In this document: positions 1 to 10,299 of the stretch, in pieces
How the letters are laid out: each line of letters begins with the position of its first letter
How positions within the stretch are numbered: position 1 is the first letter of the stretch
The notes under the pieces: model-generated
Seen by the model: the letters and a program-made list of their open reading frames with translations, nothing else
The model's database searches: none
What the model was told of the DNA's origin: nothing
Translations under genes and position numbers: made by a program
Source: Arenicola marina
Lineage: Eukaryota; Annelida; Polychaeta; Arenicolidae
DNA: 64,000 nt
Direction of reading: 5' to 3'
NCBI GenBank assembly: GCA_964019135.1
Contig: OZ025263.1
Coordinates: 23,745,639 to 23,809,638, forward strand

Positions 1-472
1 GAAATGTATGTGTAAATAAATACGAATAGCAATCAAATATCTCAGAACCTGCCATACAGCCGAGAATTCCCACATTATTTTTCATATGCCATGGTCGGAT
101 AGTCACTATAATAGAGATAGTAGCATGATAAAGCAGAAAATATATGCACGGGCACATTCATTTCATTCCTTTAAATATGCAAATAAGTTAACATGAAACT
201 ATATGCATGAATATATACTTATACAAATGGCGAAAAAAGAAAAAAAAAGGTTGGAAATAATAGGGCGTTGGGACAATATCATTGAACAGAATGAATACAA
301 CAAAATAATGATTTGCTTCGCCGAAGAACTGGAAAACAAATCAAGTCAAAATGACGTGTGGACGGTGAGTTGCGTGAACGTATAAGGACTTCTTGCAACA
401 CACAGACATGGGTGTAGCCATGGTGAGGGTGTTTGTTGCCATGGTCAAATTTGCTATGTTTGGCTAACTTAC
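1..472. other. Non-coding flank/intron downstream of the last mucin exon
   Basis: AT-rich sequence 3' (in gene direction) of the donor at 468-472. I see no Thr-rich open frame bounded by splice sites and no clear polyadenylation context, so this is probably intron, and the gene may continue beyond the window start. Confidence 0.5.
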
Positions 473-1915
473 CCGAAAATGGTTGCGTGCCGTCAAAAAC
501 GGTCGTAGCCGTAACGCTGGAATTCTCAGATTCAGTCACAGTCGGAGTCGTTTCAGTGGTAGACCCTGTTGTTTCAGTCACTGTCTGCGTTGTTTCAGTG
601 GGAGTCGTTTCAGTGATAGAAGTAGTCTTTTCAGTGCTAGACCCTGCTGTTTCAGTCACTGTCTGTGTTGTTTCGGTGGGAGTCGTTTCAGTGATAGAAG
701 TAGTCTTTTCAGTGGTAGACCCTGCTGTTTCAGTCACTGTCTGTGTTGTTTCAATGGGAGTCGTTTCAGTGATAGAAGTAGTCTTTTCAGTGGTAGACCC
801 TTCTGTTTCCGTCACTGTCTGTGTTGTTTCAATGGGCGTCGTTTCAGTGATAGAAGTAGTCTTTCCAGTGGAAGACCCTGCTGTTTCAGTCACTGTCTGT
901 GTTGTTTCAGTGGGAGTCGTTTCAGTGATAGAAGTTGTCTTTTCAGTTGTAGACCCTTCTGTTTCAGTCACTGTCTGTGTTGTTTCAGTGGGAGTCGTTA
1001 CAGTGATAGAAGTAGTCTGTTCAGTGGTAGACCCTTCTGTTTCAGTCACTGTCTGTGTTGTTTCGACTGGCGTAGTTTCAGTGATAGACGTTGTGGCTTC
1101 GCTGACGGTTGTGGTTTGTTCTGTGGTAGACTCTGCTGTCAATGTGACAGTCTGTGTTGTTTCAGCGGGAGTCGTTTCAGTGATAGAAGTAGTCTGTTCA
1201 GTGATAGAAGTAGTCTGTTCAGTGGTAGACCCTTCTGTTTCAGTCACTGTCTGTGTGGTTTCAGGGGGAGTCGTTTCAGTGATAGAAGTAGTCTGTTCAG
1301 TGGTAGACCCTGCTGTTTCAGTCACTGTCTGTGTGGTTTCAGGGGGAGTCGTTTCAGTGATAGAAGTAGTCTTTCCAGTGGAAGACCCTGCTGTTTCAGT
1401 CACTGTATGCGTTGTTTCAGTGGGAGTTGTTTCAGTAATAGAAGTAGTCTGTTCAGTGATAGAAGTAGTCTGTTCAGTGATAGAAGTAGTCTGTTCAGTT
1501 GTAGACCCTTCTGTTTCAGTCACTGTCTGTGTTGTTTCAGGGGGAGTCGTTTCAGTGATAGAAGTTGTTTGTTCAGCGGTAGAACCTTCTGTTATAGTCA
1601 CTGTCTGCGTTGTTTCGACTGGCGTTGTTTCAGTTACAGATGTTGTCTCTTCGATGACAGTCGTAGATCCTTCTGTCTCGGTCACTGTCTGTGTTGTTTC
1701 GGGTGGCGTTACAGATGTTGTCGCTTGCGTCGGTGTCACAGTCTCAGCCGTATCCAGCTTGGTGGTGGCAGATGTTTCTGTGGTCGGCGAAATGGTAGTC
1801 TCCGTAAATGTCACCAATCGTGTTGTCTCCGTCGGCGTTATTGCCACTGAGGTCTCGGTCTGAGACACCGTGTTGATCACCGTGCTCTCAGGAACGGTCG
1901 CTGCCGTGCTCTCCT
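473..1915 (-). CDS. Mucin-like repeat exon (TETEGSTTEQTTSIT type), 481 codons
   Basis: Internal exon of a Thr/Ser/Glu-rich mucin-like protein, probably a heavily O-glycosylated extracellular spacer. On the minus strand an acceptor ending gacgatag precedes the exon and a consensus donor gtaagt follows it. Length is 1,443 nt (481 codons), phase 1 in and phase 1 out, open throughout. The first ~85 codons are non-repetitive Thr-rich sequence. The core is a degenerate repeat with words such as TTSITETTPTETTQTVTE and TEGSTTEQ, about 28 residues per unit, with local expansions of TTSITEQ. No cysteines or recognisable folded domain. It is the most 3' exon found in the window, and no terminal stop exon follows. 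The overlapping plus-strand frames are shadows. Confidence in the exon is good; its biological role is inferred from composition only. Confidence 0.75.
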
Positions 1916-3244
1916 CTATCGTCCGGGGAATCAAAACGATATGCCAAGATATATATGATATATATGTACATACATTATGCATAGATAACAACATATATGT
2001 CCAAAAGTGCATGCAACAGACAATACATTAAATACAGATATAATATATGCCATAATATTCATAAAATCATGATTGTAGCGGCTGCGGCTGTAGCATTTAT
2101 AAAAGGCAACCGTTATTATTTCATACAAATAAACATAACATAAACATAAGCAAGTTGTCAGATAAAGCAATATAGTGAGTTGCGTTAGATAAATATCGAT
2201 GAAAGCGATGCAAAAGAAACGCAATCCTATGCATTATAAATACTGGTAAAATAAAACTCGCATTTATTGTTAATTGCACAAAAAAGACGTTGGCACAAAT
2301 TCAGGGAACGTTCAAACCAAACATGAGGATTAATATTGTGTCGCTACTGTAATAGACTGTTACGTTGGGTCTTAACTATAGAACCAATTCAGCTAACTAA
2401 CTATACTGTAATATACTGTAAGTAACCATTGAACCACGTCCGCCGTTGAACTATATTATTACACACTGTGACATTGGGTATTAACCAGCTAGCCAAGTTA
2501 GCCAATGAACTATACTATAAGATACTGTGATATTGGGTATTCCCCAGTTAATCAATTGAGCAACTGAACTATACTGTAACATACTGTGTTATTGTGCATT
2601 ATCCAGTTAACGAAGTTAACCACTGAACTATACTGTAGCATACTGTGATATTCGGAATTAACCATTTAACCAAGTTAGCCACGGGACTATCTTATAACAT
2701 GCTGCAATATTGGGTATTCACCATTGAGCCAATTGAGCTACTGAACTATACTCTGATGTTAAACTGTAGACATGGAACACAGTGAGCTACTGAGTTATAG
2801 TTAGGGTAATTTAGGCTAATAAATATTGTGTTACAACTTATGAAAATAAATAACCCAAATGATTATATACATGTCAGCTGATGGAAAAATTATCCCGTCT
2901 AAAGTATAATCATGGTCATGTTAAAGTACCTTCACCGAGCTTTTCCACCATAAAGTAAACTAACACTAATTTAATTTTAATTAAACCAATTACAGAATTT
3001 GTCAAAACTATCGGATTTATGAGCTGGGATTGTGTGTTGTATGACCTTCCTTAACTGGGATGTTACGACACCGGTTATAGGTGCGTGCAATTCAATTAAG
3101 GCATTACAATTGATGATCATATGATGTTGCGGACAGGGCGGTCTGTGTGGTTTCTACTGTGAGTCAGTGGTAATTCCCGGCTAATCCTTGGCTAATCTAC
3201 CGCACACCATGCACTGCGACATTACGTAAAGGAACCCTGCTTAC
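1916..3244. other. Intron between mucin exons
   Basis: 1.33-kb intron on the minus strand. It holds a degenerate ~58-60-bp tandem array (listed separately). The rest is AT-rich single-copy-looking sequence in which I see no further exon. Confidence 0.55.
2395..2770. repeat. Degenerate ~58-60-bp tandem array
   Basis: Seven diverged units begin near 2399, 2451, 2507, 2565, 2624, 2685 and 2744. Each starts with a version of gaactatactgtaacatac and continues with tgatattgggtatt and an aaccaagttagcc-like segment. Unit length is 52-61 bp, not a strict codon multiple, and the copies contain stops in all frames, so it is an intronic minisatellite rather than coding. Confidence 0.7.
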
Positions 3245-3973
3245 CAGTAACAAGCGAGGTGGTGGTTTCGGAGAAGGCACTGGTGGTGCCCTCCGCTGTC
3301 TGATTGGAGAGTGGCTCTGCTGTCGTTACCGTGGTTACGGCCAGGGAGGACTCCGATGGCGTCCCAGTCTCTGTGAGTCTCGTGCTTTCTGTGGCTTCAC
3401 TGGTGCTGACACCCTCTGTCGTATCGATTGGAGTCGTTTCCGTGACGTCAGAGGTGACAGTGGGGCTGGTGGCTCCAGGGGACGTCTGTGTAACCGTGCT
3501 CGCAGCTATCGTGCTTTCAGTTATCGTGCTCTCAGTTGGCGTGCTTTCTGTCACTGTCCTTCCGGTTGTCGCGCTTTCAGCAATCGTGCTTTCTGACGAC
3601 GTGGTGGCAGCAGTGGAACTCCCAGGAATCGTACTTTCAGCGCTGGTTCTCTCGGTTGTCGAGCCTTCTTCTATCGTGCTTTCAGTTATCGTGCTTTCGG
3701 TAATCGTGCTTTCGGTAACCGTGCTCTCCGTCAAAGTCACAAACTGGGTTGTTTCCAGGGGAGTTTGGCTTGTTTCCAGAGAAGTCTCCACTGTTGTCGT
3801 TTCAACAGCTGTTGTCTTCTCAGATGTCAGGGAGACAGTAGACTCACTGACTGTTGTCTCAGTAAATGTGACAACGGCTGTGGTTTCTGCTGCCGTACTT
3901 GATTCTAGGACTGTTGTTTCCTCAACGGTTGATGTCACACCTGCTGTTGTTTCGGTGAAAGCCGTTATTTTAG
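3245..3973 (-). CDS. Mucin-like exon (ESTITESTI type), 243 codons
   Basis: Internal Thr/Ser/Glu-rich exon of the minus-strand mucin. Acceptor cgcataccag at the upstream side, donor gtaagc after ...SLVTG. 729 nt, phase 1-1, uninterrupted. It starts with KITAFTETTAGVTSTVEETT and contains runs of ESTITESTI-type 4-residue steps and a conserved tail TTEGVSTSEATESTRLTETG shared with the next three exons upstream in the gene. The 3' end (TTTSLVTG) differs from the paralogous exons, which end in TVTDQTSTG. It is one member of a ~1.43-kb tandem duplication with the exon at 4655-5404, to which it is almost identical over most of its length. Confidence 0.75.
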
Positions 3974-4213
3974 CTGGTATGCGAACAACAAACGTTGAAT
4001 GAATATAAGAAAAATAACGAATGCACTAATGCGTGGTATAGAAAATCGGTGTAAAGTTATCCAATTCATGTGACATATTGGACATGCAGCCGAGCGGGTT
4101 GGCCGGGTATCACCGAACCCGTCACCCGCGAATATCAAACGTAAAAATGGCGATAATTAAAGCGTACATGATATACAACGGGGGATAGCCGAAGTAACGT
4201 CGACACAGTTCAC

Positions 4214-4273
4214 TTGTTTCCTCAACTGTTGATGTCACACCTGCTGTTGTTTCGGTAAAAGCCGTTATTTTAG
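4214..4273 (-). pseudogene. Truncated duplicate of a mucin exon start (possible 60-nt mini-exon)
   Basis: Copy of the first ~57 nt of the neighbouring exon, including its acceptor (gcatgccag on the minus strand) and the KITAFTETTAGVTSTVEET reading frame, created by the intronic ~380-bp duplication. The copy ends abruptly in intron sequence, but the junction happens to create ACAA|gtgaac. A 60-nt phase 1-1 exon could therefore be spliced. Either a dead fragment or a newborn mini-exon; the sequence alone does not decide. Confidence 0.4.
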
Positions 4274-4654
4274 CTGGCATGCGAATAACAAACGTTGAAT
4301 TAATACAAGAAAAAGAAGTAATGCGCGGTACATTACCAAGACAATCGGCATAAAGTTATCCAATTCATGTGACATGTTGGACATGCAAGCGCGGAAACAT
4401 TGAAATACTGTTGCACAGAACCGAGGATGATTGAAAACAGACAAACATAGCGATACGGACATTAAGCGCCGAGCGGGTTGGCCGGGTATCACCGAACCCG
4501 TCACCCGCGAATATCAAACGTAAAAATGGCGATAATTAAAGCGTACATGATATACAACGGGGGATAGCCGAAGTAACGTCGACACAGTTCATAAAGCACA
4601 TACAATAAATTCCAGCGATATATACACGTACAAAATAATGAGTTCACAGCTTAC

Positions 4655-5404
4655 CAGTCGAAGTCTGGTCGGTTACTGTAAAGCCTGTGGTTTCCGAGAA
4701 GGCACTGGTGGTGCCCTCTGCTGTCTGAGTGGAGAGTGGCTCTGCTGTCGTTAACGTGGTTACGGCCAGGGTGGACTCTGATGGAGTCCCGGTTTCCGTG
4801 AGTCTCGTGCTTTCTGTGGCTTCACTGGTGCTGACACCCTCTGTCGTATCGATTGGAGTCGTTTCCGTGACGTCAGAGGTGACAGTTGGGCTGGTGGCTC
4901 CAGGGGACGTCTGTGTAACCGTGCTCGCAGCTATCGTGCTTTCAGTTATCGTGCTCTCAGTTGGCGTGCTTTCTGTCACTGTCCTTCCGGTTGTCGCGCT
5001 TTCAGCAATCGTGCTTTCTGACGACGTGGTGGCAGCAGTGGAACTCCCAGGAATCGTACTTTCAGCGCTGGTTCTCTCGGTTCTTCTTCTCGAGCCTTCT
5101 TCTATCGTGCTTTCAGTTATCGAGCTTTCGGTAATCGTGCTTTCGGTAACCGTGCTCTCCGTCAAAGTCACAAACTGGGTTGTTTCCAGGGGAGTTTGGC
5201 TTGTTTCCAGAGAAGTCTCCACTGTTGTCGTTTCAACAGCTGTTGTCTTCTCAGATGTCAGGGAGACAGTAGACTCACTGACTGTTGTCTCAGTAAATGT
5301 GACAACGGCTGTGGTTTCTGCTGCCGTACTTGATTCTAGGACTGTTGTTTCCTCAACGGTTGATGTCACACCTGCTGTTGTTTCGGTGAAAGCCGTTATT
5401 TTAG
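4655..5404 (-). CDS. Mucin-like exon (ESTITESTI type), 250 codons
   Basis: Paralogue of exon 3245-3973 from the ~1.43-kb tandem duplication. Same acceptor context (cgcataccag), donor gtaagc after QTSTG. 750 nt, phase 1-1, fully open. Compared with its sister it has a 9-nt in-frame insertion in the middle (EEGSRRRTERT against EEGSTTERT) and a longer 3' end, GFTVTDQTSTG. The arginine-rich triplet is unusual in this otherwise Thr/Ser/Glu sequence. Role as in the sister exon: an O-glycosylation-type spacer, inferred from composition. Confidence 0.75.
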
Positions 5405-5644
5405 CTGGTATGCGAACAACAAACGTTGAATGAATATAAGAAAAATAACGAATGCACTAATGCGTGGTATAGAAAATCGGTGTAAAGTTATCCAATTCAT
5501 GTGACATATTGGACATGCAGCCGAGCGAGTTGGCCGGGTATCACCGAACCCGTCACCCGCGAATATCAAACGTAAAAATGGCGATAATTAAAGCGTACAT
5601 GATATACAACGGGGGATAGCCGAAGTAACGTCGACACAGTTCAC

Positions 5645-5704
5645 TTGTTTCCTCAACTGTTGATGTCACACCTGCTGTTGTTTCGGTAAAAGCCGTTATT
5701 TTAG
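5645..5704 (-). pseudogene. Second truncated exon-start copy
   Basis: Identical arrangement to 4214-4273, displaced by 1,431 bp through the tandem duplication: the same acceptor, the same 60-nt open segment and the same chance donor. Confidence 0.4.
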
Positions 5705-6085
5705 CTGGCATGCGAATAACAAACGTTGAATTAATACAAGAAAAAGAAGTAATGCGCGGTACATTACCAAGACAATCGGCATAAAGTTATCCAATTCATG
5801 TGACATGTTGGACATGCAAGCGCGGAAACATTGAAATACTGTTGCACAGAACCGAGGATGATTGAAAACAGACAAACATAGCGATACGGACATTAAGCGC
5901 CGAGCGGGTTGGCCGGGTATCACCGAACCCGTCACCCGCGAATATCAAACGTAAAAATGGCGATAATTAAAGCGTACATGATATACAACGGGGGATAGCC
6001 GAAGTAACGTCGACACAGTTCATAAAGCACATACAATAAATTCCAGCGATATATACACGTACAAAATAATGAGTTCACAGCTTAC

Positions 6086-6874
6086 CAGTCGAAGTCTGGT
6101 CGGTTACTGCAAAGTCTGTGGTTTCGGAGAAGGAACTGGTGGTGCCCTCCGCTGTCTGAGTGGAGAGTGGCTCTGCTGTCGTTACCGTGGTTACGGCCAG
6201 GGTGGATTCTGATGAGGTCCCAGTCTCCGTGAGTCTCGTGCTTTCTGTGGCTCCACTGCTGCTGACGCCCTCTGTCGTATCAATTGGAGTCGTTTTCGTG
6301 ACATCAGAGATGACAGTGGGGCTGGTGGCTCCAGGGGACGTCTGTGTAACCGTGCTCGCAGCTATCGTGCTTTCAGTTATCGTGCTCCGAGCTGGCGTGC
6401 TTTCAGTCATTGTCTTTCCGGTTGTCGCACTTTCAGCAATCGTGCTTTCTAACGACTTGGTTGCAGCCGTGGAACTCCCAGGAATCGTACTTTCAGCGCT
6501 GGTTCTCTCAGTTATCGTGCCTTCCACCGTGCTTTCGGTAACCGTACTCTCCATTGAGGAACTCTCTAAGCTCGTGCTTGGGGCTGTCGAGCTTTCCGTT
6601 TCACTAAATGTGGTTTCCGTTGCTGGGGAAATGGTTGTTTCCGTAGAAGTCAAAAACTGGGTTGTTTCCAGAGGAGTTAGGGTTGTATCTGCAGTCGTCT
6701 CCACGGTAGTTGTTTCAACGACTGTTGTCGTCTCAGAGGTCATAGAGACAGTTGACTCACTGACTGTTGTCTCAATCCCGACTGTGGTTTCTGCTGCCGT
6801 GGTTGATCCAAGTACTGTTGTTTCCCCACTTATTGTTGTCACTGCGGAAACTGTTTCCGTAGCAACCGATGTCT
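6086..6874 (-). CDS. Mucin-like exon (ESTITESTI type), 263 codons
   Basis: Third and more diverged member of the exon family at 3245 and 4655. Acceptor atctccatcgcaacag, donor gtaagc, 789 nt, phase 1-1, open. It begins TSVATETVSAVTTISGETT and has a middle block rich in Ser and Glu (TSLESSSMESTVTESTV) not seen in the sisters. It then joins the shared tail with TTEGVSSSGATESTRLTETG. No folded domain or cysteines. The divergence suggests this exon is older than the recent tandem pair downstream. Confidence 0.75.
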
Positions 6875-7287
6875 CTGTTGCGATGGAGATATGTAACGTT
6901 GGGTAGATTCATTTATAAACGAAGAACATTAGAAGAATGATGTGTTTTCAAAAAGATCCTACTTTGTAAGACGCTGCAAAAATAACGTAGTGAGACCATA
7001 TTTCTGCGACATTGGCATGCACATAGTGCCGTGGAATGAACCGAGATAAAAGTTATATTAAAAAAAATAAGCGGGACATCAAATGATCGGTGGTTTCAGG
7101 CGAATACATTACGGGATGCTACAACATTGGATGACGATATAGTTTAGAAGTACATACAATACAGGGCAGTCAATGTGGCGATCTTTGACGACGACGGAGC
7201 TTAGAGGAAGTACATACAATACACCGCGGTAATGGCCTACGCGCGAAGAGATCAGTTCGCAGCGACAGGCAAATGATCATAGCTTAC
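6875..7287. other. Intron between mucin exons
   Basis: 413-bp minus-strand intron. The short phrase gaagtacatacaatac recurs near 7146 and 7206, but there is no exon-like open segment with splice sites. Confidence 0.6.
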
Positions 7288-8610
7288 TGGTCGAAATCTG
7301 GTCGGTTACTGTATAGCCTCTGGTTACCGAGAAGGCACTGGTGGTGCCCCCTGCTGTCTGCGTGGAGAGTGGCTCTGCTGTCGTTAACGTGGTTACGGCC
7401 AGGGTGAACTCTGATGGGGTCCCGGTTTCCGTGAGTCTCGTGCTTTCTGTGGCTTCACTGCTGCTGACGCCCTCTGTCGTATCGATTGGAGTCGTTTTCG
7501 TGACGTCGGAGGTGACAGTGGCTCCCGGGGACGTCTCCGTAACCGTGCTCGCAGCGATCGTGCTTTCAGTTATCGTGCTCTCAGCTGGCCTGCTTTCAGT
7601 TACTATCCTTCCGGTGCTGTCCGCTTCACTGGATGTGGTCCCAGTGGTTGGCAAAATGGTCTCTGTCGGAGTCGCAAACTGTGTTGTTTCCAAGGGAGTT
7701 GTCTCCGTCTGGGTAGTTTCCACATTTGTTTCCAAGGAAGTTGTTTCTTCTTGGGTTGTTTCGAAGGAAGTTGGCTCTGTTTGGGTTGTTTCGAGTGAAG
7801 TTGTCTGTGTTTGAGTTGTTTCCACTGACGTTTCCAAGGGAGTTGTCTCCGTTTGGGTTGGTTCCACAGTTGTTTCTAGGGGAGTTGACTCTTTTTGGGT
7901 TGTTTCCAGAGATGTTTCCAGGGAAGTTGTTTCCGTCTGGGTTGTTCCCACAGTTGTTTCTCAGGGAGTTGTCTCCGTTTGGGTTGTTTCCACTGTTGTT
8001 TCCAGGGGTGTTGTCCCTGTTTGGGTTGTCTTCACAGTCGTTTCCAAGGAAGTTGTCTCCGTTTGGGTTGTTCCCACAGTCGTTTCTCGGGGAGTTGTCT
8101 CCGTTTGGGTTGTTCCCACAGTTGTTTCTCGGGGAGTTGTCTCCGTTTGTGTTGTTCCCACAGTTGTTTCTCGGGGAGTTGTCTCCGTTTGGGTTGTTTC
8201 CACTGTTGTTTCCAGTGGTGTTGTCTCTGTTTTGGTTGTTTTCACAGTTGTTTCCAAGGAAGTTGTCTCTGTTTGGCTTGTTTCCACAGTTGTTTCCAAA
8301 GAAGTTGTCTCTCTTTGGGTTGTTACCAGAGTTGTTTCCAGTGGAGTTGTCTCCGTTTGGGTTGTTCCCACTGTTGTTTCCAGGGGGATTGTCTCCGTTT
8401 GGGTTGTTCCCACTGTTGTTTCCAGGGGGGCTTTCTCCGTTTGGGTTGTTTCCACAGAGGTCTCCACCGGAGCTGTTTCACTGAGTGTGTCAGAAGTCAG
8501 GGAGACAGTTGTGGTTGTGGTTTCTGCTGCCGTGGTTGATCCAAGGACTGTTGTTTTCCCACTGAGTGTTGCTTCACCTGAGGTTTGTTCCGTGATGGCT
8601 GGTGTTTCGG
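7288..8610 (-). CDS. Mucin-like exon (QTETTPLETT type) with an in-frame TGA
   Basis: Minus-strand exon from acceptor tatgttcgcttgccag to donor gtaagc. 1,323 nt (441 codons), phase 1-1. About two thirds is an 11-residue repeat of the form TTVGTTQTETTPLE. The 3' third is the ESTITESTI tail shared with the three exons downstream. One codon, at plus 7961-7963, is TGA. The neighbouring repeats have CGA (Arg) in this position, so a single C-to-T change at a CpG is the simplest explanation. If translated, the protein would stop here; because the exon is symmetric, skipping it would keep the frame. Downstream exons are intact, so this may be a recent mutation, a polymorphism or a sequence error. All other codons are open. 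Confidence 0.65.
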
Positions 8611-8834
8611 CTGGCAAGCGAACATAAAATGGATGACAATCGGTCGCATTATAGTTAATATGGAATAACTGGGTGATAACAGAAGAACGTGAGCCAAAAC
8701 AAAACGCCCTGCGGAAAAAGACGCTGCATACCGGTCTCCATAGCATTCTGTTAAACCCTTAGATATGTAAAGACAATCGATGACAAAGAAATAAGCAATA
8801 TTGGCGGTGACGAAGCAATGTAACATGATCTAGT

Positions 8835-9165
8835 GCAGGCGATGACGCAATACTATGACACGGTCCATTGTTGACGATGACGCAATAGTATGACACAGTC
8901 TATTTGTGGCAATGGCGTAACAATATTCCATCGTCTATTGTTGGCCAGGCCATAAGAAGATAAGACAGTCTATTGCAGGCAAAGACGTAAGAAGATAGGA
9001 CGGTCTAATGTTGGCGATGACGTAACCGGGTAAGACGGTCTATTGTTGGCGATGGCGTAACAAGGTAAGACGGTCTATTGTTGGCGATGACGTAACAACG
9101 TAAGACGGTCTGTTGTTGGCGATGACGTAACAAGGTAAGACGGTCTGTTGTTGGCGATGATGTAA
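8835..9165. repeat. ~35-bp tandem array
   Basis: Units of the form gttggcgatgacgtaacaag followed by gtaagacggtctatt. The left half is degenerate and the right half (9000-9165) is nearly perfect, with about nine units in all. Each good unit contains TGACGTAA, a half-CRE-like word. There is no open frame through the array. Confidence 0.75.
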
Positions 9166-9528
9166 CCTATAACAAGATTAGTCATATACGAAGCAATTTG
9201 AAGAACAATCGCCCGAGAATATACACCCAGTCTGCCATTTTAGGCGGATTGGGGAGAACCGTCATTATGTTTTATATACAATGTTGTGAAGGTCGTGCTA
9301 TATGGTCTATATTATCAATGGAGACCTTCGAGTTGTGGCTTCCTCTGCTGTCTGATGCGGTTAGTCCGTTTTAATGCTGACATTGACTATGGTTGCATCC
9401 TTGTGTGTTTTTGCTCCCGCCGCTTGTGACGTCATTGACAAGATTGATATGCTTGTGTTTATTTGCCATCATTCTGCCTTCTGTAACGCCATTGGCTGAT
9501 GCTGTTCGCTATGGATTCCTCTGTACAG

Positions 9529-9850
9529 TTCTTGTGGGCTCTCGTGCTGCCACCGCTCGTACTGTCAACACTCCCGTGCTCCAACGTTTCGCTCTTCTAT
9601 CTATGGTGCTGTCAGCGCTCGTACTGTCAACAGTTCTGCCATCAACTCTCGTGCTCTGAAGTCTCGCTCTGACATCCATGGTGCTGTCAGCGCTCGTACT
9701 GTCAACACTTCTGCCATCAACTCTCGTGCTCCAAAGTCTCGCTCTTACATATATGGTGCTGTCAGCGCTCGTACTGTCAACACTTCTGCCATCAACTCGC
9801 GGGCTCCAAAGTCTCGCTCTGAAATCTATGGCGCTGAACACTTCTGCCGG
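9529..9850. repeat. 75-bp tandem array (25-codon period)
   Basis: About four units. The phrase atggtgctgtcagcgctcgt starts at 9604, 9678 and 9753, and a fourth diverged unit starts at 9828, giving spacings of 74, 75 and 75 bp. The period is a codon multiple and the minus strand is open across it, with words like VDGRSVDSTSADSTI, which resemble the ESTI/DSTI words of the mucin exons. No acceptor or donor pair frames it in phase 1, so a decayed mucin-exon fragment is more likely than a live exon. Confidence 0.6.
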
Positions 9851-10299
9851 AGAGTCCCGTCCTGTCGCCGTCTTGTCTTGCGATCTTCAATGCCTCACTT
9901 TCCGTAAACAGATAAGGTCGCGGCGTTCCTATGTATATATGCACACCAGATCCCGCGATAGATGTACGTACCCGCGGGGCGGGGGGGGGGGGGGGGCTCC
10001 CGAGAACTTGTGGCGGATGGCTATAATTACAATCACCATGATTTCTCGCTATGCTGGTTACCACCAGTGTTCCTTGCAATGTTACTTCCACGCCTATGAT
10101 GGCGCCAGGTAAGGTCTTAATTAACGCTATATTAAAGCATATTGCATATGTTGGGTTAGATGCCATAAACGCCATTACAGCTTCAGTTCCATCGGCTGTG
10201 GTAGCCATAAACGGGGACTTTAATGATAGTAATATCACCACAGCGTCTGGCAGTTGCTGTTTTTTACTTCTTAATACCCAACGTATGCAAGTCGTTGAT

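Larger units (their letters stand above)
3245..6085 (-). repeat. Tandem duplication of exon plus intron (~1.43 kb x 2)
   Basis: Exon 3245-3973 plus intron 3974-4654 is duplicated as exon 4655-5404 plus intron 5405-6085. Both introns are 681 bp and nearly identical. Each intron itself contains an internal ~380-bp duplication: the block starting gccgagcgggttggccgggt occurs near 4089 and 4468, and again near 5519 and 5899. The block also carries along a fragment of the exon start. The high identity of the introns implies a recent event. Confidence 0.85.

Noticed and set aside
433-1863. Long plus-strand frame (VSVTVCVVSVGVVSVIEVV-like) opposite the first mucin exon
   Set aside because: Shadow of the minus-strand exon. 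It has no initiation context or splice sites, and the minus strand has phase-consistent splice signals.
4089-4210. gccgagcgggttggccgggt block considered as a tRNA gene (Leu/Ser-like A box)
   Set aside because: No cloverleaf could be folded with a matching B box at the right distance; all four copies are explained by local duplications.
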